Part shown: positions 46,201 through 55,720 of the stretch, piece after piece
How the letters are laid out: every line of letters starts with the position of its first letter
Numbering within the stretch: the stretch's first letter is position 1
Source: Luidia sarsii
Lineage: Eukaryota > Echinodermata > Asteroidea > Paxillosida > Luidiidae
Assembly: GCA_949987565.1 (NCBI GenBank)
Contig: OX465118.1
Location: forward strand, 3,686,538-3,750,537
DNA: 64,000 bases
Direction: 5' to 3'
Translations under genes and position numbers: made by a program
Notes under the pieces: generated by a model
Told to the model about the DNA's origin: nothing
Database searches by the model: none
Seen by the model: the letters and a program-made list of their open reading frames with translations, nothing else

Positions 46201-47172
46201 GAACCTCCGCGACAAGAACCGCTATGTGCTCCACTATCGAAATCTCCAGCTCTATCTCTCGCTGGGCATGAAGCTGAAAAAGATTCACCGCGTTCTCCTG
46301 TTCAAACAGAGCCCCTGGATGGAGCCCTACATCCGGATGAATACGGAGCTCCGGAAAAAGGCAACCAGAGACTTCGAAAAAGATCTGTACAAGTTGATGA
46401 ACAATTCCGTATTCGGAAAAACAATGGAGAACCTGCGGAAACGGGTAAATGTGAAGCTGGTGCGAGCGAGGAAGACAGTCTGAGGCGACGCATCGCCAGT
46501 CCCTCATTCGCGCGAGCTACGATATTCGACGATGATCTGGCGGCCATTCAGATGCATAAGAGCCACCTGACGCTCAATCGTCCCGTCTACGTGGGGGCCA
46601 GCATCCTCGACCTATCAAAACATCCCATGTACGATTTCTATTATAATGAAATCAAGAAAACCTATGGCGAACGCTGCGACTTACTTTACACAGATACGGA
46701 CAGCTTGCTAATGCAAATTGAGACACCCGATTTGGAGGCCGACATGGCAAAGCGAGCCGATCTGTATGACACCAGCAATTACCCTCTCGAACACCCACTC
46801 CACTCGATGGCCAACAAGAAGGTCCTCGGGAAATTGAAGGACGAGTGCGAGGGGCGTGCCGTCGCTGAATATGTTGGGCTCAGGCCTAAAATGTATTCTA
46901 TCCTAGAGACCGGAGGGAATAACATCAAGAAAGCCAAGGGTGTGAAAAAGTGTGTGGTCAAGAAACGCATCCGACATGAGCAGTACAAAGAGGCTCTCTT
47001 CAAAAAGCGAACCTTCCGCCATGGCATGGACGTCCTCCGGTCAGAGCGCCATCGCATCTACGGGCAGCGCCTGAACAAGGTATCGCTCTCGTGCTTTCAT
47101 TCAAAGCGATGGATTGCTGGAAATGGGGTAGACACGCTGGCCTATGGACATTATAGAATCCCTAACGATTGA
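43272..47172 (+). pseudogene. Protein-primed family B DNA polymerase of the Polinton (PolB), frameshifted
   Basis: This enzyme would copy the linear element from a protein primer. The intact N-terminal part (43272 to about 44540) is basic and starts with a SAP-like helix pair (LKELRAQARAYGLRKWSK). Then come exonuclease motif I (YADFESL, ~44752), a Cys/His zinc site (CHVC..HCH..HNTC, ~45035-45130), exo II (NLRGYDSHLL, ~45185), polymerase motif A (YLDANNLYGWAM, ~45904), motif B (LMNNSVFGKTMENL, ~46396) and motif C (YTDTDSLL, ~46688). The C-terminal thumb ends at TGA 47170-47172. Breaks: frame changes near 44545, 45240, 46000 and 46480; in-frame TAG at 45004-45006 and TGA at 45870-45872. The total length, about 1300 codons, is normal for the family. 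It converges on the integrase gene, overlapping by 11 bp. Confidence 0.9.
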
Positions 47173-48163
47173 GGACTCCATCCGGCGGTAGCTGCGTATT
47201 GGGAGGTATTATAAGAAGCTCCTCGCGTACAAACCCCGGGGAGGGCCGTCCAGCAGGTAGTACAACACGGGCTCGCCGGACTTTGTAACCGAACGTCCGA
47301 GCCGGTACACCTTTAAAGACCACACAGGGTCAGTAGCACGCCGACGGCCGCCCTCGAGCTCGCCGGGCTGGTAGAGATACCGAACGCCCGCATTGGAGGG
47401 GAGGGCGCTTGACCTCGTCGAGACCCACCGGGCGACCAGGAACCACCGAAGAGGGTTTTTGCGCTACCGTTTTCGCTTTGACGGCATCAAAGGGACGCTT
47501 ACCAGTCAGTCGTGTCACTTCTCCATTCAAAGCCGAAACAACGGCTGGCAAGCGAGCCACCCACTCCGTCGATCGTTTACCGGAGGTGAGCCGCATCTCC
47601 TTGGCGTACTGGTGGCCGAACAGCCTCTCCGCCAAGGTCCTGTTGAAGCGCTCTACAATCCCCTGGTCCCTGTGAATATCCACGCGGCCGCGCCTAACCT
47701 CAACATTGTGTCCAGCTAACAGCTGATTGACCGCGCCCATGAACTCGCGCCCGGGGTCGATCTGGAGCAGCTTGGGCCACCTCAGGGGGCCTCGCCCGTA
47801 AATGCGGGACAACGCCTCAGCAACCTCCTTGGCCTCCTTCGTTGGCAGGGGCTCAGCGGCCTTGAACCGGCTGGCAACATCGACTACCGTGAGGGCATAC
47901 CTGTAGGTCTTACGACCGCGCCGGTCATGCGGTAGGAACAAGAGGTCGGCCTGGTGAACCTCATTTGGTGTGCTAACATCAAATTTTTGCCTTGGAATAC
48001 GTCGCAGTGCGGGTAGGTATATCTGCCAGATGGCCTGTTTTTTCAACCATTCCTTCGCCACGCCTTCCGAGACCCTCACTGCGGTCGAGAGTTTTCCGAT
48101 CGCCGCGATTCCTTTCCAGTAGCCTCTAGGGCTGTAGTAGACCTTAGCTAAACGAGCAGCCAT
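47162..48163 (-). pseudogene. Polinton integrase (retroviral-type), frameshifted at the C-terminus
   Basis: The start chosen is the ATG at 48161-48163 (MAARLAKVYYSPRGYWKG), a usual Polinton integrase beginning. The catalytic core follows, with first Asp in HQADLLFLP, second Asp in LLQIDPGREF and Glu in GIVERFNRTLAERLFG, i.e. a complete D,D-35-E triad. The enzyme would insert the linear DNA with 6-bp staggers. After about 47400 the sequence continues in another frame with an SH3/chromo-like module (RYLYQPGELEGG...LKVYRLGRSV) and again changes frame near 47235 before the stop at 47162-47164. The core is undamaged; only the DNA-binding tail is broken. The gene is convergent with PolB and is followed upstream by a line of minus-strand structural genes. 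Confidence 0.85.
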
Positions 48164-48296
48164 CCTTATTATAGAAAGCTCTAAATATAATTCCAAATCC
48201 TTGAAGCAAAACAAAATCCCGCTACGTTTGGGTCATAACTATGACATAAAAAAGGACTCTAGAAAATCCTTTTTTGTTTTATCCTAATATTTTAAT

Positions 48297-48602
48297 TTAA
48301 GCAGCTAGGAAAGATACTTTGAAATATGTTTTAGTTGGATCTTTAGTGTGGACTCTTAATCCTTCATTTAACACATAGAAAGGAACTTTCATATTGTCAT
48401 CTATCTTTTTAGCTACTACTTTTGGTGCGTAACATTTAAAATCATCTCCTATTTCATTAACAAGAGTTAACACAAGTGATGCACCATATGTAGTATTTAC
48501 AGGTTTAATCTTAGTTATTTTTAATACTTCTAATGGTAGATCTCTCCATTTTACAAAATGAACGTTATTATCAAACATGTTCTTTGATGGAAACGATTCC
48601 AT
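48297..48602 (-). CDS. Small conserved Polinton protein, possible OB-fold
   Basis: An intact 101-codon frame with ATG at 48600-48602. After a short head it has WRDLPLEVLKITKIKPVNTT, then YGASLVLTLVNE, a CYAPKVVAKKI turn and FYVLNEGLRVHTK. The alternation of hydrophobic strands with a central YGxSxVLTL strand resembles small OB-fold proteins, as in single-stranded-DNA-binding proteins. An ssDNA-binding role beside a protein-primed polymerase would make sense but is inference. It is more AT-rich than the neighbouring genes, with lysine-rich codons. It sits between integrase and the membrane proteins, all on the minus strand. Confidence 0.6.
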   Translation of the reverse strand: MESFPSKNMFDNNVHFVKWRDLPLEVLKITKIKPVNTTYGASLVLTLVNEIGDDFKCYAPKVVAKKIDDNMKVPFYVLNEGLRVHTKDPTKTYFKVSFLAA

Positions 48603-48752
48603 TTTTTTTATTTATATTGATTAATTGTTACAGGTTACCTTTATTACTTGCTATATTATATGGATTATATTTCTCTAATTAAAAAATTATTTATCAATCA
48701 ATTGGTTTCAAATATGAACAACCTATAGTATTTGTAATTTTTTTTTTTATTA
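48603..48752. promoter_or_regulatory. AT-rich intergenic promoter-like stretch
   Basis: About 150 bp, nearly pure A/T in parts, upstream of the minus-strand gene at 48297-48602. It contains AACAACCTATAGTA (48717-48730), close to the AACCTATATATATA word upstream of PolB. A shared element-specific promoter motif is possible. Confidence 0.3.
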
Positions 48753-49163
48753 TTAACTCAATTTGTAGGCGATCAACCCCATCACAACCATGCCTCCGAT
48801 GATGAAGGCCGTCTCGCGATCCCGTTGCTCGCTGCTCGGCGTGTAAAAGTCACTGAGCTGTGGCTCGCGGTCTAAGGATTCTTTGCCAAAGACCATGGCG
48901 TACCGTTCCATCGCGGTGTCAACCCCTTTGATTTGCTCGGCCGCGTCATGCTCGCGGCGGTAATTTTTGCTAATCCAGTCAAGGCGCTCGGAACGTTTTT
49001 GATTCCACTCATTTTTAGCGGTCTCAAGCTGCTCTATGGCTTTGTCGTGCCTTTGACGTTCCTCGTCGGAGTGCTTCCCTAGCTGGGAGAATAGAAAGTT
49101 GCTGCCGGTGAAGGCGAGGGCGTTCACAATGGCGCCACCAACAAGCATCAAGACCGAGGCCAT
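48753..49163 (-). CDS. Polinton membrane protein with coiled-coil centre
   Basis: An intact 136-codon frame (ATG 49161-49163). A hydrophobic N-terminal segment (LMLVGGAIVNALAFTGSNFL) is followed by a charged helical middle (SDEERQRHDKAIEQLETAKN, RSERLDWISKNYR) and a C-terminal membrane segment (AFIIGGMVVMGLIAYKL). I recognise this arrangement from Polintons of other marine invertebrates; its function is unknown. The charged helix could project from, or bridge, a membrane or particle surface. Same strand and close spacing (26 bp) to the next gene suggest joint expression. No lesions. Confidence 0.7.
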   Translation of the reverse strand: MASVLMLVGGAIVNALAFTGSNFLFSQLGKHSDEERQRHDKAIEQLETAKNEWNQKRSERLDWISKNYRREHDAAEQIKGVDTAMERYAMVFGKESLDREPQLSDFYTPSSEQRDRETAFIIGGMVVMGLIAYKLS

Positions 49164-49189
49164 GCGGATGAATATATCACCTACTTATA

Positions 49190-49423
49190 TTACTTCAATA
49201 TATCCGCCGGGATAATACCCTGTTTGATCAGCATATCCTTAGTCGCCATCGCGAGGCCTATATCCGCAACTATCATGCCGACGTCGCGGGGGGTGAAGTC
49301 TAGCTTGGGAGGCGCCCCTCCAAAGGCTATTTTACCAAGTCGTGCGTATCCTATGGCGAGGCCGGACACGACCGCGCTGTGGTACAGTGAGTTCACGAGC
49401 ATTGTTCCGTCGGTAGTTGCCAT
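49190..49423 (-). CDS. Small Polinton membrane protein
   Basis: An intact 77-codon frame (ATG 49421-49423). Two moderately hydrophobic helices (LYHSAVVSGLAIGYARLGKI; VGMIVADIGLAMATKDMLI) are separated by the turn GGAPPKLDFTPRD, ending KQGIIPADILK. The pattern TPRDVGM..D.ALAMATKD is familiar from Polinton elements and lacks a named family. It lies only 2 bp downstream of the next minus-strand gene's stop (49426), so the two are probably expressed together. Function unknown; a two-helix membrane protein is the plain reading. Confidence 0.7.
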   Translation of the reverse strand: MATTDGTMLVNSLYHSAVVSGLAIGYARLGKIAFGGAPPKLDFTPRDVGMIVADIGLAMATKDMLIKQGIIPADILK

Positions 49424-49425
49424 TG

Positions 49426-49854
49426 TTATTCCATATAAAAAGGATCTTTACTACTCTCTAATTCATGTGTCTGCTTCGCAGCTGGCCGGTGCGAAGAAAC
49501 TGGCGACGATTTACGATGAGTAATAAGCAACGCCGCACCTACAATACCGGCCAGCCCTACGATCCACAGGTGCATAGATGCGGGTTGTCTTTCAACAGGC
49601 GCCTCCACTTTCTTCTGGTGGTGTGGCTCAGGCGGGCCCTCCTCCACTTTCTGCGGGTCGTGTGGCTCAGGCGGGTTCTCCTCCGCCCGCATGGAATCCT
49701 TCGCTCTCTGCAAGTCACGCTTCGCCTTCCGCGCAGCAGCGCCCTTGACCCCTGCTGCCACCTTTTTTGGATTTTTAGGTTTTGGGGTTTTCACCTCCTC
49801 CTCCGGAGGGGCAGTCACTCTCAGCTGTTCTTGTTGCTCCGTGTTGTTGTTCAT
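49426..49854 (-). CDS. Polinton protein with basic linker and single membrane helix
   Basis: An intact 142-codon frame (ATG 49852-49854). The head is Gln/Glu/Pro-rich, then a basic stretch (KKVAAGVKGAAARKAKRDLQ, about 30-49), a repetitive Pro/Glu linker (EPHDPQKVEEGPPEPHHQKK), one membrane helix (MHLWIVGLAGIVGAALLI, about 93-110) and a polar tail ending KDPFYME. It looks like a tail-type single-span protein with a nucleic-acid- or capsid-facing basic arm; this is inference. Its 5' end overlaps the 3' part of the upstream gene remnant (49860 onward), and it is separated by 2 bp from the next gene. Confidence 0.65.
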   Translation of the reverse strand: MNNNTEQQEQLRVTAPPEEEVKTPKPKNPKKVAAGVKGAAARKAKRDLQRAKDSMRAEENPPEPHDPQKVEEGPPEPHHQKKVEAPVERQPASMHLWIVGLAGIVGAALLITHRKSSPVSSHRPAAKQTHELESSKDPFYME

Positions 49855-50480
49855 CTATTGAATCAGTACGCGTTACTTCAACACGGCAATGCCGGACCGT
49901 AGTGAGAGCTGCGGTGAGAGGTGCTAGATACATTCCGTACCGGTGGTACAGCTCGCAGGAGGCGGTGCTAAGGGCATGTCCAACAAAAGGGTCAGCCTCG
50001 AGATCGGTTAACAGCTGAGGCTGGCTTTCGATCGGAATCGGAAGAATCTGACTGACCACCTAATGTACAGCTGCAGGGCCGCCTGCCCCAATGTTTTTGT
50101 CATGACAGCACCTAACCTCATTTCATAACGGGCGTAGAGCTTTTCAACCTCGGCCTCCGTCAAAGATTCAATCTTATCAACGGTCAATTCCTTCCCAAGG
50201 TACTGTTTGGCCTTACCCCCGCTGCGAGTGCAAAGAGTCTCTCCCGGTGGTCTTGCGCGTGTGGTGCTACCTCTTCCCGTGGTACAGCTGGTGGCGCTGC
50301 CTCAGGTGAGGTGGGCTCAGCGAGGATATCGTAGAGCAATTCATCTACGGTGGCCATCTTGAAACGAGTGATAATATGGTATATAGATCTCTTAGCTCTA
50401 ATATAATCGCGGGCGAACCAGGCGATCACACCTAACATGGTAATTTGTAAAAATAAAACAGCGTCAACCTCCAAATTCAT
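49855..50480 (-). pseudogene. Conserved Polinton membrane protein, frameshifted
   Basis: The start is the ATG at 50478-50480 (MNLEVDAVLFLQITMLGVIA), giving an N-terminal membrane helix, then MATVDELLYDILAEP and a Pro/Ala linker. Near 50195 the frame changes; the continuation has KQYLGKELTVDKIESLTEAE and EKLYARYEMRLGAVMTKTLG. Near 50060 it changes again to QPQLLTDLEADPFVGHALST, ELYHRYGMYLAPLTAALTT and HCRVEV. All three blocks are familiar together from other Polintons, so this is one gene with two single-base lesions. Function is unknown; the second and third blocks are helical. The exact stop is uncertain because the last frame runs on into the next gene. Confidence 0.6.
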
Positions 50481-50488
50481 GATGATAC

Positions 50489-51003
50489 TTACCAATGCTC
50501 TAGCAATACTCAGTAATGCTATTAACAATGCTCAGTAATGCTATTGGCAATGCTCAGTAATGCTATTAGCAATGCTCAGTAATGCTATTAGAAATGCTAT
50601 TAGCAATGTTCAGTAGGACCCTAATGCTAGGATAATGCTATTAGCAATGCTCAGTAATGCTATTAGCAATGCTCAGTAATGCTATTAGCAATGCTTAGTA
50701 ATGCTATTAGAAATGTTATTAGCAATGTTCAGTAGGACCCTAATGCTTAGTAATGCTATTAGCAATATTCAGTAATGTTCAGTAATGCTATTAGCAATGT
50801 TCAGTAATGCCATTAGCAATGTTCAGTAATGCTATTAGCAATGCTTAGTAATGCTATTAGAAATGTTATTAGCAATGTTCAGTAGGACCCTAATGCTTAG
50901 TAATGCTATTAGCAATATTCAGTAATGTTCAGTAATGCTATTAGCAATATTCAGTAATGTTCAGTAATGCTATTATAGCAATGTTCAGTAATGCTGTTAG
51001 CAA
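50489..51003. repeat. Minisatellite AGTAATGCTATTAGCAATG(T/C)TC between two Polinton genes
   Basis: The core unit AGTAATGCTATTAGCAATGC plus TC is reiterated with variants (AATATTC, GAAATGTTATT, AGTAGGACCCTA). A ~165-bp block containing GTTCAGTAGGACCCTAATGC recurs three times (about 50609, 50730 and 50879). It lies between the packaging ATPase and the membrane-protein gene. It appears to have grown from the end of the ATPase gene, whose frame now runs through several units before stopping at 50951. Confidence 0.85.
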
Positions 51004-51625
51004 TAACTTTGTACGTAGCTGGTTGGTTAGTCTTCAACAGAAGTTTAGCGTGCTTCGTTTTAGCGAGCTGTTGGTGAATTATGGCCCGCTTCTCTGGAGG
51101 GACTATATCATTTTCGCGAAGACATTCGTCGAAGCTGTCACGATCCTTGCAGTGGAAGAGACCGACCCACTGAGTTTGTTCGCGAAGGTCTCGGAGAACA
51201 GAGTTGTATTGCTGTGAGAGGACCCAGACCGACTGCTCGGCGTGGCGACCAGAGAAAGCCAGTTCGGAGAGCATGTCCCTCTTCTTCGTTAACGCCTTAC
51301 TCGCGCTGCAGTCGTCGATTATGTAAAAGGTGGGCGTCCCCTTAAATTACTTGTAAAAAGCGCGCAGCCAATCGTGGAGCCACTCGCCCGGGTCTACGAT
51401 ATAGACCTCTGGGTCGCTCCAAATCCAAGGGCGCCGCTGATAGGATCGATTGTGCTTAATCGTAGGGCACAGGATCACGATGTGTTGAAAGAGAGATTGA
51501 TAGGGCCCCTTCTCCAGCAGATCGAGAACGAATACGGTTTTTCCGCACCCCGTCTGACCGGCGATGATCGCCGAGTGGGGGCTCCGCGGTAGCATGTTAG
51601 TAGAGGGCGCTAACCAATCGGCCAT
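50951..51625 (-). pseudogene. Polinton packaging ATPase (FtsK/HerA-like), one in-frame stop
   Basis: This enzyme would pump element DNA into the capsid. The start is the ATG at 51623-51625 (MADWLAPSTNMLPRSP). Walker A is AGQTGCGKTVF (about residues 21-31), strand two HIVILCPTIKHN, and Walker B FYIIDDCSA, followed by sensor-like SVWVLSQQYNSVLRDLR. A TAA at 51347-51349 splits the frame just before Walker B; the reading frame itself is unchanged across it. The C-terminal part (KLLLKTNQPATYKVI) ends in residues encoded by minisatellite units, so the true end was probably near 51000. The start overlaps the capsid gene by 29 bp, suggesting translation from a linked transcript. Confidence 0.85.
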
Positions 51626-52901
51626 CTTGAATGTTGAGCTGCGCGTCCATGATGATATAGAGGTATATATTCAAACGAACCGCGGCCTCCACCTTTTTCG
51701 CGATCTGAATGGTAACGCCCTCGGAGGCGTTCTCGATCCTTCGCCCGCTGCCGTGGAGCCTGTTGTCGTCGGACGTTCTTAGATCGAGCCACAGAGCGTA
51801 TTTCTTAGTCAGGAACTTTGTCAGCGTCACGTTGGCGAGCTCCAGATCCTTCGCGACCATCCCCACTTCGGGGTGCCGCTTACCACCTCCCAGGAAGAAT
51901 TTTTTGACTTCGTCCCATTGTTGATGGGCGCGCATCCCCTGCCAGTATAGCTGATTGGGCATGCCCTCTACCGTCATTTCGACCTTCTCGATTTTCGGGT
52001 TGTAGAAGGATTCGCTGTCTCGCGCGAAGGCGGCTGCTGGGTCCTCGAACAGCATCAGGATCCCCTTCATGCTGCGGGCAGGGGTATTCAGGTTGATGTT
52101 CCACAGGGTGTCGGATTTGTCCTTCACGATTTTGCGGTGTCGGAGAACGCGCTCGTAGAGGATACCGGTAGTCTTTCGGCTCATAGGCCTATACTGATTG
52201 CGAATCGACCTGGCAAGCGCGGGCAGGGTGACCATGTCGTACTCTAGCGAAATGTTTTCTATGTCGTAACTAGCGGCGGCATCGCCGGTGGCCTTGATGA
52301 CGCGTTCGTGGGAGTTGAAGGTGAGTTCGTACTCGAGCATGTCTCCTAGCCCCGACTGGTAGAACAGCATGTGACTTTCGAGGAGTTCAAAGTCGAGAGG
52401 TGTGTAGAAACGATTGCTGTAGGTGGTTGAGATGGCGTCGTCCTCATCCACGTCATCATCGCCATTGCCGGCGCCAACGCGCAGCTTCGTTCCGTCCCTT
52501 CGTAGCATCAATACCCTGATAGTGGGCATTCCCCCTTTCCAGCCTCGTCTTCCACAGGTCTAGGTAGCAGTGGTATACACATCGCTGTCGTCGATGGACA
52601 TCACCTATTTGCCCGAGATCTTGATGGTGGTTTGTCTTACAATCGCGCGGCCGATGTTCTGAACCACGGTTCGGTTGGCGTCGGTGGACGTCAGGCTGAT
52701 CGTAAATGCGAGCCGCGTCGTCCCTGGGACGATAACATCGTTGGCGCCGAGATTTGGGAACCGTACGAGGAGTTGTTGGTTTTGATCGATGGTCGAGGGG
52801 TTGTTGGTGACTACCACGCTCTGGCACACCCCCTTGACCCCTAGGGGATCTCTCAGTCTGCGGTAAGGGTTTAGCTTATGCCCGTAGTTAGAGGAAGCCA
52901 T
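51597..52901 (-). pseudogene. Polinton major capsid protein (double jelly-roll), broken near residue 100
   Basis: The start is the ATG at 52899-52901 (MASSNYGHKLNPYRRLRDPL). The first ~99 residues include NQQLLVRFPNLGANDVIVPG and RAIVRQTTIKISGK, then a TAG at 52605-52607. The region to about 52500 needs two further frame changes (near 52575 and 52510), with the blocks SIDDSDVY, YLDLWKTRLERGNAHYQG and TKLRVGAGNGD in three frames. From 52529 the rest is open: FYTPLDFELLESHMLFYQSG, LEYDMVTLPALARSIRNQY, LWNINLNTPARSMKGILMLF, ending QDGRLVSALY. Intact, the protein would have about 430 residues, normal for Polinton capsids. It would form the icosahedral shell. Confidence 0.8.
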
Positions 52902-52934
52902 GACGGGTACGGCGAATGTTTAATATAACTCAAC

Positions 52935-54155
52935 ATGGAGGACATTGAAATGGATCCCGTTGAGGGAGGTTTTAACGAGGACACCGTATGAAGAAACTAC
53001 GTTTATGGACGTCAATCCAACGTCAGATGTTGAGGGGGGTTTAGAATTGGACCCTTATGAAACTTCGCGGGACCCCGTCTATAAGCTTAATCAGGATAAT
53101 CTTAAGGAAGCGATGGACTCCTTCTACAATGCTTTGGCTGAAAAGGGACTCACCCCCGACGTAGGTCGAGATCCATCGAATTTCAAATTGTATGAAGGGA
53201 AGGAACTACGGCTAAAGAAATACCCCGATTTTAGAATTATCAACACTAAGACGGGGAAGCCCCTTGCGTTTAGCACTATAAGGAGCCGTGGGGTTTTTCA
53301 GGTAATCCAGGAGTTGGGATTCACAAATGAGGGACAGGTTAATCTAACGCCGAAGGACGTTGAAGGGTTAAAAGTCATTGAGATGCAGGCGGATGCCGCC
53401 ATCAACGTGAGCCCCGAATCCATCAACAATCTCATCGCGACGATCGAGACACATATAATCAATCAGTCTGACCTGCCGTGGAGGGAGATTCTGGGACTCC
53501 ACTCAGCTCTGAAAACCCTGCGCGGCACAAGGGCGGTGCAGGAGAGCAAAAACTCGTTGCTCTCCAGGAGGTGATTGAGAGATACCGCGAAAAGCTTAAG
53601 GACCCCTCAACGTCGGAACAAGCGGAGCAAATTGATCGTGAACTTAAAAAAGCCGAAGACCAGCTCGCGGCGGTCCAAGACAGCATCGACTCGCTCGACG
53701 GCCAACTCCGGTCACAGGTCCAACAAATCCGCGAGTCGATCAAACGGTTTTTCAATGAAGATGCCACGCTCGCTGAGCGCGTACGGAACTTGTTTCGCGA
53801 GCAGGGGGTGACCATCGCGTCCATCTTAACCGCTATTGGGATGGCAATATCCACCCTCGTTCTAGCTCTGAGGGGTCGTTGCGCATCAACACCCCCACCA
53901 ACACCACCACCACCACCCTCCGACAAAGGAGGGTTGAAGGGATGGGTCAAAAAACACCTGCAGTCTCTTGGACGCGCCCTGGCTAATCTAGCGGGTAAAG
54001 CGGCTGCGGCCCTTCCAGGTATCATCGGGTCTATTGTTTCCTGGCTACTCTCACTTCTCGCGCGGACAGCCAACTGGCTAGGAGAAAATCTTTGGGCGAT
54101 GGCTCTGGCGGTAGGAGGCCTCCTCTTGGCGGCTGCCCGGGACTGGCTATCGTAG
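52935..54155 (+). pseudogene. Large Polinton structural-type protein with coiled coil and hydrophobic tail, frameshifted
   Basis: The start is the ATG at 52935 (MEDIEMDPVEGGFNED), divergent from the capsid gene by 33 bp. The frame changes near 52980 and again near 53540. The first half has YKLNQDNLKEAMDSFYNALA, YPDFRIINTKTGKPL and PESINNLIATIETHI. The second half is a charged coiled coil (VIERYREKLKDPSTSEQAEQ; LAAVQDSIDSLDGQLRSQVQ), then TLAERVRNLFREQGVTIASI, a membrane-active helix, a Pro-rich hinge, and a hydrophobic C-terminus (AALPGIIGSIVSWLLSLLA; LWAMALAVGGLLLAAA). I know this arrangement from other Polintons as a conserved protein of unknown function; it could anchor or penetrate a membrane during particle entry or assembly. 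It overlaps the convergent small gene by 9 bp. Confidence 0.65.
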
Positions 54156-54334
54156 AAGCCAAATCGCTGTTAATATTATCGCGACCCCGCCCACGACTAG
54201 GGCCGTTTTTTCATCCTCATGCTCCGAGGCTGCCTTGTTTGTGAGTTGTATACAAGCTCGCTGATGTCGGGCTTGGTTGTGGGTTGTACGGGCCCGTCGG
54301 TGTCGGGCGCTGCCCCCGTCGGGAGACTGACCAT
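54147..54334 (-). pseudogene. Very small single-helix membrane protein, frameshifted
   Basis: A short minus-strand frame with ATG at 54332-54334 reads MVSLPTGAAPDTDGPVQPTT, then KPDISELVYN. After a frame change near 54245 it continues AASEHEDEKTALVVGGVAI and ILTAIWLLR to a stop at 54147-54149. The polar head plus one C-terminal membrane helix is a plausible small Polinton membrane protein. It occupies an otherwise empty 190-bp gap and overlaps the 3' end of the convergent + gene by 9 bp. I do not recognise a family; the case rests on the helix, the start codon and the compact fit. Confidence 0.4.
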
Positions 54335-54352
54335 CGGTTGTACGAGTCTTTT

Positions 54353-55676
54353 CTAACCGGTGTCGTTCGCATATCCGTAGTGGGCGTCGCTTAAATTGAT
54401 ATTCCTATTCACACTTAGATGATTCTCAGCAGTAGAAATGATGATCTCATTGTTGTAGCCCACCACCCCTCGCTGGACTTTTAGAACCACATCGCTTGGC
54501 GCCATGTATAGGTCAATTCCGAAGGCGAAGTCGACCTTACTGCTGGCGTTTATTAAAACATCCTCATAGCGCGCTACCGACGAAGGGAGGTCTACGGGGC
54601 TATTGATCGCGCTTTCGATGTTGGCTAGGAACTGCTTCTGCGCATCGAATGCGGTGCCGGTCCATAGAATGCGCGTCCTCGTCTGCCCTTGAGCCCCTAA
54701 GAGCGCCCACACGTAGGTCCTGATGCTCTCGTTCAACCGCACAACACCCGCTTCGGTTAATCCTTCCGACTTGTCGAGGATGAAGGTGGTCCACACGCTC
54801 TCTCCTTCTTGCCCAGGAACTATGTAATCAACGGTGAATGGGCCCGGCCTTCCAGAGCCTGCGAAAGACATCCGGTCTTTTCTGTAATCGTTCGACGAAA
54901 TAGCAAATCTGGACTGGAGCATGTCGCTTTTAATCAGATCGTCGCTGACCGCTTTAACGGTCCGTACTTTCCCTTTCCACCAATGATACGGTATACCCAG
55001 ACCATTATTTTCACTGCGTTGTTGTTTCCAGTTCGTGTTGTAAGATACACCGAACTCATCGCAGACGCGTTCGTAGTCCCCCCGGGTATAATATGTGTCA
55101 AATGCGTTCCAGATGTCGTCCTGGGGCATAGGCACGCTTAATTCCTTGAGGATTCGGCGGGTTTGACAGTATACGTGAAACCTGAACATAGCTCGCATCA
55201 TCAGCCTCTGCTCGTTAAGATGATCTTCAACCGAAACACCACACCCTGTGGTATAGGTAGCGCACCAGACGGCAAAGTTGACTTAATTTTACCAGAAATT
55301 CATGGGATGAGTTTGCCACTTATCGACTACATCATCGCTCTTTACCTGGGGCAGCTTGTACCGTTCGACAGAAAGAATATCCGGGTACTTCACACTAAAG
55401 CTCGACTTTGCGTCGGCCGCCCGGACCTGCACCACAGCCTTGCAAATTTAAAGACTTGGTGGAAAACACCCCACCTCGCTCATACAACGCTTCGGGGTTT
55501 GATCTGAATGCCGTCGGGATGGATATTGGTTGTTGTGCGGGGGGTTGTTGCGCGGGGGTGGATGGTGGCGCTAGGGTGGATGTCGAACCTTGCCCTCCAC
55601 CCCAGGTACCTTGGCCTCCACCCCAGGTCCCATAATACGGTGGTGGGCGTCTCCCTGCGTTTCGCCAGTTATTCAT
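54353..55676 (-). pseudogene. Conserved Polinton protein of unknown function, frameshifted 5' half
   Basis: The start is the ATG at 55674-55676 (MNNWRNAGRRPPPYYGTW). The head is Gly/Gln/Pro-rich with a duplicated TWGGGQG; the first frame reaches about 55450. Frame changes near 55450 and 55310-55250, and two TAA codons, separate blocks such as YPDILSVERYKLPQVKSDD and DKWQTHPMNF. From 55201 to the stop at 54353 the frame is intact (282 codons): MFRFHVYCQTRRILKELSVP, WTTFILDKSEGLTEAGV, TRTRILWTGTAFDAQKQFLA, DFAFGIDLYMAPSDVVL. I recognise it from Polintons of other marine invertebrates without a known role; its size and position among capsid genes suggest a virion or assembly protein. Confidence 0.6.
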
Positions 55677-55720
55677 AATTTCAATTGAAGGTGCACACGT
55701 ATAGTAATAGATTATCCAAT

